The notes below the pieces were generated by a model. That model did no database searches. It had not been told where the DNA came from and was given only the letters and a program-made list of their open reading frames with translations. 64,000 nt of DNA, from the NCBI RefSeq assembly GCF_900105055.1, contig NZ_FNTA01000003.1, positions 186,001 through 250,000 of the forward strand, written 5' to 3'. Positions 27,999-35,837 of the stretch are shown piece after piece. The translations under genes and the position numbers were made by a program. This DNA comes from Amycolatopsis lurida. GTDB lineage: Bacteria; Actinomycetota; Actinomycetes; Mycobacteriales; Pseudonocardiaceae. The first letter of the stretch is position 1; each line of letters begins with the position of its first letter.

Positions 27999-28901
27999 GT
28001 GAAAACGCTGACGACCACACCGCTCGCCGCAGGTCTCGCCGGGACGGCGATGACCGCCTTCGCCCCCATGGTCTGGGGGACGACTTACGTGGTCACCACC
28101 GAACTCCTCCCGCCGGGACATCCGCTTTTCGCGGGACTCATGCGCGCCTTGCCCGCCGGCCTGATCGTGCTCGCCATCACCCGTACCCTTCCGCGCGGCA
28201 CCTGGTGGTTGAAGGCCGCAGCGCTCGGCGTCCTCAACATCGGGTTGTTCTTCCCCCTGCTGTTCGTCGCCGCCGAACGGCTGCCAGGCGGAGTCGCGGC
28301 CACGCTCGGCGCCGCCCAGCCGCTGCTCGTCGCGATCCTCGCCGTGGCCGTGTTGCGCCAGAGCCCTTCCGCGTGGCGGTTCGCCTGGGGGATCGTCGGG
28401 ATCGTGGGTGTCGGCTTGGTGGTGATCGGACCCGCGGCGGGCTTCGACCTCGTCGGGGTGCTCGCCGGACTCGGCGGCGCGGGCACCATGGCGCTCGGCG
28501 TCACGCTCACCAAACGATGGGGACGCCCCGCTGACGTCGGGCCGACCGCGTTCGCCTCGTGGCAGCTCACCGCGGGCGGGTTGTTCCTGGTGCCGGTGAC
28601 CTTCCTGGTCGAAGGCGCACCGCCCGCGATCGACCTGAACGCGGCCCTTGGCTACCTCTGGCTCGGAGCGATCGGCGGTCTGCTCGCCTACGTCCTCTGG
28701 TTCCGCGGCATCACGTCCTTGCCGGTCACCTCGGTCGCGGTCCTCGGCCTGCTCTCGCCGATGGTCGCCGCGGTGCTCGGCGCCGTGCTGCTCGGTCAGT
28801 CGCTCGGACCGATCCAGCTCGCCGGGTTCGCGCTCGCCCTGGCCTCGATCGTGGCAGGCCAGATCACCCCGAAGAGCAAGCAGGAAGGCGTTGTCCGATG
28901 A
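27999..28901 (+). CDS. EamA family (DMT) exporter
   Basis: A 300-residue drug/metabolite transporter with about ten membrane helices in two EamA repeats. The first spans about 10-140 and includes PMVWGTTYVV and LGAAQPLLVA; the second spans about 150-290 and includes YVLWFRGI and LLSPMVAAVLG. GTG 27999 is chosen because it starts directly before the first helix; the reading frame extends to 27939 without a ribosome site and would run through the operator. Its stop overlaps the next gene as ATGA. Likely role is export of an amino acid or related metabolite, under the divergent LysR regulator. Confidence 0.85.
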   Translation: MKTLTTTPLAAGLAGTAMTAFAPMVWGTTYVVTTELLPPGHPLFAGLMRALPAGLIVLAITRTLPRGTWWLKAAALGVLNIGLFFPLLFVAAERLPGGVAATLGAAQPLLVAILAVAVLRQSPSAWRFAWGIVGIVGVGLVVIGPAAGFDLVGVLAGLGGAGTMALGVTLTKRWGRPADVGPTAFASWQLTAGGLFLVPVTFLVEGAPPAIDLNAALGYLWLGAIGGLLAYVLWFRGITSLPVTSVAVLGLLSPMVAAVLGAVLLGQSLGPIQLAGFALALASIVAGQITPKSKQEGVVR

Positions 28902-29518
28902 AGATCGCCGTCGTCGGAGCGTCGGGAATGGCGGGTTCCCGAATCGTCGCCGAGGCCGTTTCCCGCGGACACCACGTCACCGCCGTCTTTCGCCGCACTC
29001 CACCGGCAGTTCCGCATCCGGACGTGGAAGTCGTACGCGGCGACGTCACCGATACCGGCCACATGAGCGCGGTATTCGGGGGAGTCGATGCCGTCGTGGG
29101 CGCGACGAGACCCGCACCCGGCGCCGAAGACACGGTCGCCGCCACGGTCACGGCCCTGCTCGACGCCGCGGCGGGCACTCGCGTCCTGGTCGTCGGCGGC
29201 GCCGGACCGTTGCGGTCGCCGTCCGGCGGGCTGGTGATCGACGATCCGGCGTTCGTGCCGCCGGCGTGGCGGACCATCGCCTCCGCCAGTACGAGCCAAC
29301 TCCGGGCATGCGAGGCCCACGCGGGCGACTGGGTGTATCTCAGTCCGCCCGCGATACTCGAGCCCGGGGTCAGGACCGGGGGTTACCGACGGGGAACGAC
29401 GACCATCCTCACCGCGGAGGACGGATCGTCCGGGATATCGGCGGAGGATCTCGCGGTCGCCGTCGTGGACGAGCTCGAGAATCCGGGCCAGGACCGGCAT
29501 TTCACCGTCGGGTACTGA
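28898..29518 (+). CDS. NAD(P)H-binding protein, NmrA/SDR-like
   Basis: A 206-residue single-domain NAD(P)-binding protein. The Rossmann motif GASGMAG is at residues 7-13, with TAVFRR for the adenine-phosphate side and the conserved VRGDVTD and VLVVGGAGPL strands. The family includes flavin reductase-like and quinone-redox-sensing proteins. ATG 28898 overlaps the EamA stop as ATGA, so the two are translationally coupled and both probably under LysR control. No substrate can be named. Confidence 0.85.
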   Translation: MKIAVVGASGMAGSRIVAEAVSRGHHVTAVFRRTPPAVPHPDVEVVRGDVTDTGHMSAVFGGVDAVVGATRPAPGAEDTVAATVTALLDAAAGTRVLVVGGAGPLRSPSGGLVIDDPAFVPPAWRTIASASTSQLRACEAHAGDWVYLSPPAILEPGVRTGGYRRGTTTILTAEDGSSGISAEDLAVAVVDELENPGQDRHFTVGY

Positions 29519-29520
29519 CG

Positions 29521-29757
29521 CTACAACCGCCACTTCAGCTCGGGCGGGTCTCCGGGCGAGGGCGTCTCCGGACTCCGTTCGGCCTCGATCTGGATCTCGA
29601 TGTTGGTCTTGTGCGAGATCGGGTCCCAGATCTCCTCGATCGGCGCCAGCAGCGACTGGCTGACGCCCGCCCGGCGGGCACGCGCGGCGTACCACGCGAA
29701 CCCGGCCAGGAAGAGGGGAAGGCTGAGAAACGCGGCCACCGGTGCCAAGAACTCCAT
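29521..29757 (-). CDS. Small membrane-anchored protein, unknown function
   Basis: A 78-residue protein. One N-terminal membrane helix (FLAPVAAFLSLPLFLAGFAW) is followed by a basic stretch and a soluble acidic tail. ATG 29757 is used because upstream residues are not conserved-looking and overlap an operator. It is divergent from a TetR gene with an inverted repeat between them, so it is probably the TetR target. Its stop is only two bases from the convergent NmrA gene. I do not recognise a family. Confidence 0.6.
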   Translation of the reverse strand: MEFLAPVAAFLSLPLFLAGFAWYAARARRAGVSQSLLAPIEEIWDPISHKTNIEIQIEAERSPETPSPGDPPELKWRL

Positions 29758-29770
29758 GCGACGGACGATA

Positions 29771-29806
29771 CAGTAACGTCGTGTATCCAGAAACGTTCTG
29801 TTACTG
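29771..29806. promoter_or_regulatory. Probable TetR operator between divergent genes
   Basis: Inverted repeat CAGTAAC (29771-29777) and GTTACTG (29800-29806) in the 62-base gap between the small membrane protein and the TetR gene. Palindromic sites in such gaps are the usual TetR binding places. The long 22-base centre may mean two half-sites or a second internal site (ACGT at both inner flanks). Confidence 0.55.
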
Positions 29807-29819
29807 AATCGGACGGGCG

Positions 29820-30419
29820 ATGACCAGGCTGACACGGGCCGAACAACAGCGGCGCACCCACGAGCACCTGCTGGAGGCGGGGCGTCAGGTCTTCCTGCGG
29901 CGCGGCTTCCTGGCGGCGACTGTCGAGGAGATCGCGGCCGACGCCGGGTACACCCGCGGCGCCGTCTACAAGCACTTCGGCGGCAAGGAAGGACTGTGGC
30001 TGGCGATCATCGAAGCCACCGCGGAAGGACACTTGGAGCGGTTGAGGAGGACTCTCGCCCTCGCCACCGGCCGGGACGACGTGATCGCGGCCCTGGCCCC
30101 TGTCGACGTGGTGGACAAGGATGCCGCCCAATGGAGCGCGGCGGCCGCGGAAGTGCTCGCCGCGACGGCGCAGCAACCGGAAACCGCCGCGCTCGTCGCC
30201 GCCGTCCAGCGGCGTCATGACGACGAGGTCGTCTCCCTGCTCGCCGAACATGCGCGGCGGCTCCGCCTCGAACCCGCCTTGCCGCTCCGGGATGCCGTGG
30301 TGATGCTGGGCGCTCTGGGCATCGGGCTCGCCCTGCGGCAGGCGGTCGCACCCGCCGCCGATCCCGCCGCCATCCTCACTCACGTGCTGGACTCGGTGTT
30401 CCCGCCCGAGGTGACATGA
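29820..30419 (+). CDS. TetR family transcriptional regulator
   Basis: A 199-residue TetR-type repressor. The DNA-binding helices are in residues about 12-58, with the recognition part [25 protein letters not shown]. The C-terminal ligand domain is helical and not assignable. It is divergent from a small membrane protein and seven bases upstream of the RraA-like gene, so it may control both. ATG 29820 follows GGACGGGCG, a weak ribosome site. Confidence 0.9.
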   Translation: MTRLTRAEQQRRTHEHLLEAGRQVFLRRGFLAATVEEIAADAGYTRGAVYKHFGGKEGLWLAIIEATAEGHLERLRRTLALATGRDDVIAALAPVDVVDKDAAQWSAAAAEVLAATAQQPETAALVAAVQRRHDDEVVSLLAEHARRLRLEPALPLRDAVVMLGALGIGLALRQAVAPAADPAAILTHVLDSVFPPEVT

Positions 30420-30426
30420 GAAGCTC

Positions 30427-30918
30427 GTGCGCGTGATCGATTCCTTCACCACCGCCGACCTCGTGGACGAGCACGGCGACCGGCTGCGCGTCTGCGACAC
30501 CCAGTTCCGCCAGTTCGGCGGGCACCGGAAGTTCTCGGGCCCGATCCGGACCGTCTCCTGTCACGAGGACAACGGCCTGGTCAAGAAACTCCTGGCCACT
30601 CCCGGCGACGGCGCCGTCCTGGTGGTCGACGGTGGCGGCTCGCTGCACAGTGCGCTCACCGGCGACATGATCGCGAAGTCCGCCGTCGACCACGGCTGGT
30701 CCGGCATCGTCGTCCACGGCGCGGTACGGGACAGCGCCGAGCTCGCCGGGCTCCCGCTCGGAGTGAAGGCGCTCGGCACCAACCCGCGCAAGAGTTCCAA
30801 GGCGGGCGCCGGCGCTGTCGACGTCCCTGTCGGTTTCGGGGGAGTGACCTTCACTCCCGGCGACACGCTCTACGCCGATGACGACGGCGTCGTGGTCCTT
30901 CCCGCGGCCGGATCCTGA
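30427..30918 (+). CDS. rraA: RraA-like protein (RNase E regulator / aldolase fold)
   Basis: A 163-residue member of the RraA/HMG-aldolase-like family. The conserved [32 protein letters not shown] and GAVRDSAEL motifs are present. The Arg-Asp of the last motif binds substrate and metal in the aldolase members. Members of this length are either RNase E inhibitors or 4-hydroxy-4-methyl-2-oxoglutarate aldolases, and sequence alone does not decide. GTG 30427 is used; GTG 30433 is possible. It follows the TetR gene by seven bases and ends six bases from the convergent quinone oxidoreductase. Confidence 0.85.
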   Translation: MRVIDSFTTADLVDEHGDRLRVCDTQFRQFGGHRKFSGPIRTVSCHEDNGLVKKLLATPGDGAVLVVDGGGSLHSALTGDMIAKSAVDHGWSGIVVHGAVRDSAELAGLPLGVKALGTNPRKSSKAGAGAVDVPVGFGGVTFTPGDTLYADDDGVVVLPAAGS

Positions 30919-30924
30919 ACCGGC

Positions 30925-31818
30925 TCAGACGACGATGACCCGGCGGCCGCGGGTGTGCCCGGCGTGGCTGTCGGCATGCGCCGCCGCGGCGTCGGCGAGC
31001 GAGTAGGCCTTCTCGACCGGGATGTGCAGCTTCCCCTGTGAGATGAGGTCGACGGCCTCGGCCAGCGCGTCCGGCACGCTCCCGGCCACGCCGGAAAAGC
31101 GGACACCGAGCTCCGGCGCGCCGAGATCGGCGATGGAGACGACCTTCGCCGGATCCCCGGTGAGCTCGACCAGTTCGGCGATCACCCCGGACCCGGCCAG
31201 ATCCAGAGCGGCGTCGACGCGGCCGAGTCGCCGCACCCGTCCCACCCAGCCCTCGCCGTAGGTCGTGGCGAGCGCGCCCAGGCCGCGCAGGTACTCCTGG
31301 TTCGCGGCGCCCGCCGTGCCGATCACCGCGATGCCGCGTTCCCGCGCGATCTGCAGCACCGCGGACCCGACCCCGCCGGACGCGCCGCTGACCAGAAGAT
31401 TCTCGCCAGGGCGCACCCCCACTTCGCGGATCAGCCGTAGCGCGGTCTCGACCACGGAGGGGTATCCGGCCGCCTCCTCGAAGCTCAACCCTTCGGGCAT
31501 CACGGCCCACGCCGTCAGCACGGCGAACTCGGCATAGGTGCTCGCGCCCTCGCCGAACACGAAGTCCCCGATGTCTACTCCGGCGACACCTTCGCCGATC
31601 TCGTCCACCACTCCGGCGGCGTCCAGGCCCACGCCGGACGGCAACACGGTCGGATGCGCGCCGAGAACCTGGCCTTCACGGATTCTCCAGTCGACGGGGT
31701 TCACCCCGGCGGCCCGCACCGCGATGCGTACCTGGCCCGGGCCGGCGTGCGGATCTTCGGCGTCGACGAGCTGCAGGACTTCCGGACCACCGAACTCGGT
31801 GAAGATCACTTTCTTCAT
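30925..31818 (-). CDS. NADPH:quinone oxidoreductase-like MDR protein
   Basis: A 297-residue medium-chain reductase of the zinc-free quinone oxidoreductase type. The GroES-like N-terminal half (GQVRIAVRAAGVNPVDWRIREG) is followed by a Rossmann half with VSGASGGVGSAVLQIARERG. No structural or catalytic zinc cysteines are present. ATG 31818 faces a TetR gene across 70 bases that hold a palindromic operator, so it is probably repressed by that TetR and induced by a quinone or similar electrophile. This is inference from position. Confidence 0.9.
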   Translation of the reverse strand: MKKVIFTEFGGPEVLQLVDAEDPHAGPGQVRIAVRAAGVNPVDWRIREGQVLGAHPTVLPSGVGLDAAGVVDEIGEGVAGVDIGDFVFGEGASTYAEFAVLTAWAVMPEGLSFEEAAGYPSVVETALRLIREVGVRPGENLLVSGASGGVGSAVLQIARERGIAVIGTAGAANQEYLRGLGALATTYGEGWVGRVRRLGRVDAALDLAGSGVIAELVELTGDPAKVVSIADLGAPELGVRFSGVAGSVPDALAEAVDLISQGKLHIPVEKAYSLADAAAAHADSHAGHTRGRRVIVV

Positions 31819-31832
31819 ACGACCGACCGTAG

Positions 31833-31847
31833 CACTAACGGTTAGTG
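31833..31847. promoter_or_regulatory. Probable TetR operator (CACTAAC-G-GTTAGTG)
   Basis: A perfect palindrome with 7-base arms around one central base, 15 bases upstream of the quinone oxidoreductase start. It lies in the gap shared with the divergent TetR gene. The position suits repression of both genes. Confidence 0.7.
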
Positions 31848-31888
31848 TTTTGGAACCGTTGTTGTTTTGGATCTGATAGCGTCACCGC

Positions 31889-32494
31889 ATGACCGTGCCG
31901 ACCGGACGTCGTGAGCGGAAGAAGGCCGCGACCCGTCAGAAGATCGCCGACACCGCGCTGCGGCTTTTCCTGGACCGCGGGTACGACGCGGTGGGTATCC
32001 GCGAGGTGGCCGCGGAGGCCGACGTAGCCGTCACGACGCTCTTCTCCCACTTCGCCTCGAAAGAGGCCTTGGTGTTCGGGCAGGACGCGGAGTTCGAGCG
32101 AGGCCTTGCCAGGGCGGTCACCGAACGGGCGCCGCACGAGCCACTCATTCCCGCGCTGCGCCGGGAGGTCCACGCGATGGTGCGTCACTGCACGGTCGAC
32201 GGCGCCGCCCCGATCTGGCGCATGATCGACGAGTCGCCCCCGTTGCGGGAGTACGAGTACTCGATGCGGCTGCGTCACGCGGAGTCCCTGGCGGCGGCCA
32301 TCGCGGCGGATCCGGGGTTCTCGCGGTCCGCGGCCGCCTGCCGGACGATCGCGAGGTTCGTGATCGACGCCTACTCGATCGGCCGGGAGGCGGCCGATCC
32401 CGAGGCCGCGGTGAACGAGATCTTCCGGATGATCGAAGCGGCCTGGGAAGCCGGTGGTCCCGGCCCATCACCAGCGGAGGGCTCGCCGTGCTGA
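31889..32494 (+). CDS. TetR family transcriptional regulator
   Basis: A 201-residue TetR regulator with an N-terminal helix-turn-helix at about residues 14-60 (TRQKIADTALRLFLDRGYDA and VAVTTLFSHFASKEAL). It is divergent from the quinone oxidoreductase across a clear palindrome and overlaps the next gene, an MBL hydrolase, by seven bases. It therefore likely governs both the reductase and its own operon. The ligand is unknown. Confidence 0.92.
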   Translation: MTVPTGRRERKKAATRQKIADTALRLFLDRGYDAVGIREVAAEADVAVTTLFSHFASKEALVFGQDAEFERGLARAVTERAPHEPLIPALRREVHAMVRHCTVDGAAPIWRMIDESPPLREYEYSMRLRHAESLAAAIAADPGFSRSAAACRTIARFVIDAYSIGREAADPEAAVNEIFRMIEAAWEAGGPGPSPAEGSPC

Positions 32495-33327
32495 CACAGG
32501 TCGCGGAGGGTGTGCTGGTCCATCAGAGCGCGTTGCTGGAGAACAACACGGTCGTCGTGGAGGGCGGGGACGGAGTGTTGCTCGTCGACCCCGGCATCAC
32601 GGGCAGCGAAATGGCCTGCCTCGCACAGGATCTCTCCGAGTCGGGCCGACCGGTGGTGGCGGGTTTCGCGACGCATCCCGACTGGGATCACGTGCTCTGG
32701 CACACCGAACTGGGTGACGCGCCTCGGTACGGCACCGCCCGTTGCGCGGAGTACCTGCGAGATCTGCGGTCGAACGTGGACTGGAAGACCGGCGTCGCCG
32801 AGGGGCTGCCGCCGGAAATCGCCGGGGAGGTGCCGCTGGAGCTGTTCGGCCTCATCACCGGTCTGCCCGCCGGAACCACCCGGATTCCTTGGGACGGCCC
32901 GCGCATCCGGATCATCGAGCATCCGGCCCACGCTCCCGGTCATGCGGCGCTGCTGATCGAGGAACGCGGAGTACTCGTCGCCGGCGACATGCTTTCCGAC
33001 GTCCTGGTCCCGATGTTCGACGACAATGGGGACCCGGTCGAGGACTACCTGGCCGGGCTCCGGGTGATCGGAGACCTCGCGGGCGACGTCGATGTCGTCG
33101 TACCCGGCCACGGGGCCGTCGGCGGCGCCGGGGAAATGCGGGCTCGGATAGACCTGGACAGGGCGTATGTGCACGCCCTCCGCGACGGCCGGACTCCGAA
33201 CGACCCGCGAATCGGCCCGTCGGCGAAACCCGGATGGGAATGGGTGAGCGATCTGCACGCCGGGCAATCCCAGAGGCTCGCCCGGAGGCAGCCATCAGCC
33301 TCTCGGCATGACGCAAAGTTCCCGTGA
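32488..33327 (+). CDS. Metallo-beta-lactamase fold hydrolase
   Basis: A 279-residue MBL-fold hydrolase. Metal ligands are visible as HPDWDH (residues about 62-67), HAPGH, GDMLSD and PGHG, the set for a two-metal site; the first motif has Pro-Asp-Trp where many members have x-His-x. The GTG at 32488 overlaps the TetR stop, so expression is coupled to the regulator. The last about 30 bases overlap tail to tail with the convergent LppU-like gene. Role inferred: hydrolysis of a lactone or ester, possibly the inducer of the TetR. Confidence 0.85.
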   Translation: MLTQVAEGVLVHQSALLENNTVVVEGGDGVLLVDPGITGSEMACLAQDLSESGRPVVAGFATHPDWDHVLWHTELGDAPRYGTARCAEYLRDLRSNVDWKTGVAEGLPPEIAGEVPLELFGLITGLPAGTTRIPWDGPRIRIIEHPAHAPGHAALLIEERGVLVAGDMLSDVLVPMFDDNGDPVEDYLAGLRVIGDLAGDVDVVVPGHGAVGGAGEMRARIDLDRAYVHALRDGRTPNDPRIGPSAKPGWEWVSDLHAGQSQRLARRQPSASRHDAKFP

Positions 33328-33741
33328 CTCCCCGGACTTGAAGTCGTAGACGACGGGATTGCCGTACTCGTAGCCGGGCACGGAGTCGCAGTCCGAGCCG
33401 GACGCGGACGCGAGCTGGGCGATCACCGAGTAGTTGGCGGAGCTGTCCGAACAGTGGACCCGGACGGCGCTGGCGCTGAACGCGCCGTTGCTACCGGCGT
33501 CTTCGTCGGCCGAGATGCAATCCCCGGCCTGCGCGGAGAACGGGTCGGGGTCGACCTGGGGGACATTGGCACCGGACGAGCCGCCGCTCGTGGTGATCGC
33601 CACGGTCACCGCGATCGCCCCGCCGGTGACGACGACCGCCGCCGCGGCGATCCCGACGATCAGCCCGGTCTTCGGGGCCTTCTTCGGCGGCGCGACGGGA
33701 TACTGCTGCCAGATCGGCGACTGTTGCTGAGGGTAGGTCAC
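33295..33741 (-). CDS. LppU-like membrane-anchored extracytoplasmic protein
   Basis: A 148-residue protein. It has a Gln/Pro-rich cytoplasmic N-terminus, one membrane helix (TGLIVGIAAAAVVVTGGAIA), and an external domain with four cysteines, in GDCISADED, VHCSDS, SDCDSV and LCVMPRG. This resembles the actinobacterial LppU/SCO3897-type proteins, whose role is unknown. GTG 33741 (VTYPQQQ) is the natural start. The preceding reading frame overlaps the neighbouring methyltransferase in another frame and is not coding. Its 3' end overlaps the MBL hydrolase gene by 33 bases on the opposite strand. Confidence 0.7.
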   Translation of the reverse strand: MTYPQQQSPIWQQYPVAPPKKAPKTGLIVGIAAAAVVVTGGAIAVTVAITTSGGSSGANVPQVDPDPFSAQAGDCISADEDAGSNGAFSASAVRVHCSDSSANYSVIAQLASASGSDCDSVPGYEYGNPVVYDFKSGESRELCVMPRG

Positions 33742-33784
33742 GTCATCAGGATCGGCCTCGCCGATGAAATTCCGATGACAGGCT

Positions 33785-34396
33785 TCACTTGCGGGCGACG
33801 AGCCGTTCCACCAGCCCGAGCTTGAACCGCTCCTGATGCTCCACGGCCAAGCCGAGACCGTCGATCTTGTCGAGCGGGCGGCGGAGGAAGTGCTCACCCG
33901 CCATCGGCACGGTGATCTTTTCGGCGATCCACTGCAGACCGCGGACGGCGCGCGACGAGCTCGCGATGTGGTCGAGCAGGATGAGCCTGCCTCCTGGCCG
34001 GAGCACCCTGGCCATCTCCCGCAACGCCTTGCCGTCGTCGGGGATGGCGCAGAGTCCGAGAGTGCAGACCACCGTGTCGAACGAGTCGGCGTCGAAGGGC
34101 AGGCCATGGGCATCGGCCCGCCGCAACGTCACCGGGTGGCCGAGGCGTTCGGCGCGGCCGCGGGCGATGGCGAGCATGCCGTCACTGAGATCGATACCGG
34201 TGAGCGTGACGCCGGCGGGATAGAGCGGCAGGTTCAGGCCGGTGCCGACGGCGACTTCGAGGACTTCGCCGGTGGCCTGGCCGCAAGCCCACGCACGGGA
34301 ATCGCCGAAGAGCTTCCGGTCCAGGAACTGCATCTCCCGGTCGTAGTTACGGGATTTGGTGTCCCAGTATCGGTTCCAGCGGGCGGGCCGGGTCAT
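33785..34396 (-). CDS. Class I SAM-dependent methyltransferase
   Basis: A 203-residue UbiE-like methyltransferase. The SAM-binding motif I is EVAVGTGLNL, motif II/post-I is TGIDLSDGML, then RADAHGLPFDADSFD and the LRPGGRLILLDH strand. ATG 34396 has an excellent ribosome site, AAAGGAG, five bases away. It lies 10 bases downstream of the CDF transporter gene on the same strand and may be part of the cmtR operon. Methylation of a metalloid or small lipid is conceivable, but the substrate is not shown by sequence. Confidence 0.85.
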   Translation of the reverse strand: MTRPARWNRYWDTKSRNYDREMQFLDRKLFGDSRAWACGQATGEVLEVAVGTGLNLPLYPAGVTLTGIDLSDGMLAIARGRAERLGHPVTLRRADAHGLPFDADSFDTVVCTLGLCAIPDDGKALREMARVLRPGGRLILLDHIASSSRAVRGLQWIAEKITVPMAGEHFLRRPLDKIDGLGLAVEHQERFKLGLVERLVARK

Positions 34397-34406
34397 GACG
34401 CTCCTT

Positions 34407-35060
34407 TCAGCAGCAGTGCTCACCGCGCCAGGCCTCGCGGCCTTCCTTGATCGCGACGGCGGCGATGACGAGCGCGACCAGCGGATCGGCCCCGTACCAG
34501 CCGAACAGGCTGTTGAGCAGCAGCCCGACGAGCAGCACACCGGAAAGATAGGTGCAGAGCAAGGTCTGCTTCGAGTCGGCGACGGCGCTCGCGGAGCCGA
34601 GTTCGCGCCCGGTGCGGCGCTGGGCATAGGACAGGAACGGCATCACGAGCAACGAAACCGCCGCCAGCACGATGCCGACAGGGGAGTGCTCGGCGGGGTC
34701 GGCGCCGAACAGGGTGCGGACCGATTCGACGGCGACGTACGCGGCCAGTGCGAAGAAGGACACCGCGATGACCTTGAGTGCGGCGCGTTCGCGGGCTTCG
34801 GGGTCCTTCCCGGAGAACTGCCAGGCCACCGCCGCGGCCGAGGCGACCTCGATCACCGAGTCCAGGCCGAAGCCGATCAGGGCCGTCGACGAGGCGATGG
34901 TGCCCGCCGAGATGGCGACGATCGCCTCGACGACGTTGTACGTGATCGTCGCGGCGACCAAGAGCCGGACCCGCCGGGAGAGCACGGCACGGCGATCCGG
35001 GGTCACTGCGGGCTTCGCGGCGCAGCAGCCGTCCGCGCAGGAACCACTCTCCGCACTCAA
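34407..35060 (-). CDS. CDF-type cation transporter with Cys-rich termini
   Basis: A 217-residue membrane protein of the cation diffusion facilitator type. About five to six helices are predicted, with family residues in NVVEAIVAI, GFGLDSVIEVASA and the AVADSKQT segment. Both ends carry cysteines that could take up soft metals: CADGCC near the N-terminus and EHCC at the C-terminus. I place the start at a TTG (35060) that overlaps the cmtR stop as TTGA, seven bases after GAGG. The translational coupling to cmtR implies efflux of cadmium, lead or a related ion. Confidence 0.8.
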   Translation of the reverse strand: MSAESGSCADGCCAAKPAVTPDRRAVLSRRVRLLVAATITYNVVEAIVAISAGTIASSTALIGFGLDSVIEVASAAAVAWQFSGKDPEARERAALKVIAVSFFALAAYVAVESVRTLFGADPAEHSPVGIVLAAVSLLVMPFLSYAQRRTGRELGSASAVADSKQTLLCTYLSGVLLVGLLLNSLFGWYGADPLVALVIAAVAIKEGREAWRGEHCC

Positions 35061-35383
35061 CGGAGCACCTCGTCCACGCAGGGTTCGGCGGTGTCGACGG
35101 CCAGTACGACCTGGACGAGTTCCCGCAGGGCGCGGGCGAGATGCGCGTCCGCCAGCGAGTAACGGACCTGTCGGCCTTCGTAGGTGGCCACGACGAGTCC
35201 GCAACCCCGCAGGCAGGCGAGATGGTTCGACACGTTCGAGCGGCTCAGCCCGAGTTGCCCGGCCAGCAGCCCGGGATAGCTCACGCCATCGAGCAGGGCG
35301 ACCAGGATCCGGCACCGGTTCGGGTCGGCGAGGGCGCGGCCGAGCCGGGCGAGCGCGGCGCCCTGGGTCTCACATGTCAGCAC
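35057..35383 (-). CDS. cmtR: CmtR-type Cd/Pb-sensing ArsR/SmtB repressor
   Basis: A 108-residue winged-helix metal sensor very close to mycobacterial CmtR. The metal-binding cysteines of CmtR are conserved in position: Cys57 and Cys61 in the recognition-helix motif ACLRGC, and Cys102 in the C-terminal tail (EPCVD). In CmtR these bind Cd(II) or Pb(II) and release the operator. The start is GTG 35383. A promoter whose -35/-10 spacer covers a 14-base palindrome lies just upstream. The next gene is a CDF exporter, where the mycobacterial locus has a P-type ATPase. Confidence 0.93.
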   Translation of the reverse strand: MLTCETQGAALARLGRALADPNRCRILVALLDGVSYPGLLAGQLGLSRSNVSNHLACLRGCGLVVATYEGRQVRYSLADAHLARALRELVQVVLAVDTAEPCVDEVLR

Positions 35384-35390
35384 AGGCAGG

Positions 35391-35420
35391 ACAGTACAGT
35401 GAACGCTGACATGTCAGCAA
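35391..35420 (-). promoter_or_regulatory. cmtR promoter and CmtR operator
   Basis: On the minus strand a -35 TTGCTG (35420-35415), an 18-base spacer and a -10 TACTGT (35396-35391) precede the GTG at 35383, so the mRNA may be leaderless. The perfect 14-base palindrome GCTGACATGTCAGC (35405-35418) overlaps the -35 and spacer. A half copy, GCTGACATGT, recurs over the first codons of cmtR. Confidence 0.65.
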
Positions 35421-35718
35421 GGGCTGAATCATTGACCCGACGGAGTGTCCGGACGCGACCCTCTGTTTCGTCGCGGTCTGTCAAGCCATCGCCGAACACC
35501 GACGCCGGAGCGACCCGAAAGAGTCCGGTGTGGCCACTCCAACGGCCGCATCGCGGATACCCGGGGGAGTTCCGGCGGGGCTTCGTGTGACACCTCAGTA
35601 CAATTGCCGGCCCGATTGCGTGGCCACCGTAGAACGTCGAGTGACCCTGTTCAAAGGCTTTGCAGGCAAGGGGGAATTCGGCATTCGGGTGGCCTTGTCG
35701 TATTACCTGAAAGTGCGC

Positions 35719-35746
35719 TTGTGCGGGAAAAACCCCTTGCTATGTT
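35719..35746 (+). promoter_or_regulatory. Candidate promoter of the encapsulin/2-MIB operon
   Basis: TTGTGC (35719-35724), a 16-base spacer and TATGTT (35741-35746) lie 92 bases upstream of the first shell gene. The box match is moderate. The 454-base gap 35384-35837 otherwise contains only the cmtR control region and no convincing gene; it is less GC-rich than its surroundings, as expected for a control region. Confidence 0.4.
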
Positions 35747-35837
35747 GATCGTGCGGGCCGCACTTCGGGGCATGACCGGCGCGCCGCGAATTGTGGATCT
35801 TGTTTGTTCACACGACTATCGAAGGGTGGACCTTGCT

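Noticed and set aside
35445..35837. Upstream extension of the first encapsulin frame
   Set aside because: The extra 131 residues are unlike any shell N-terminus and cover the promoter region; the family-like sequence begins near 35838.
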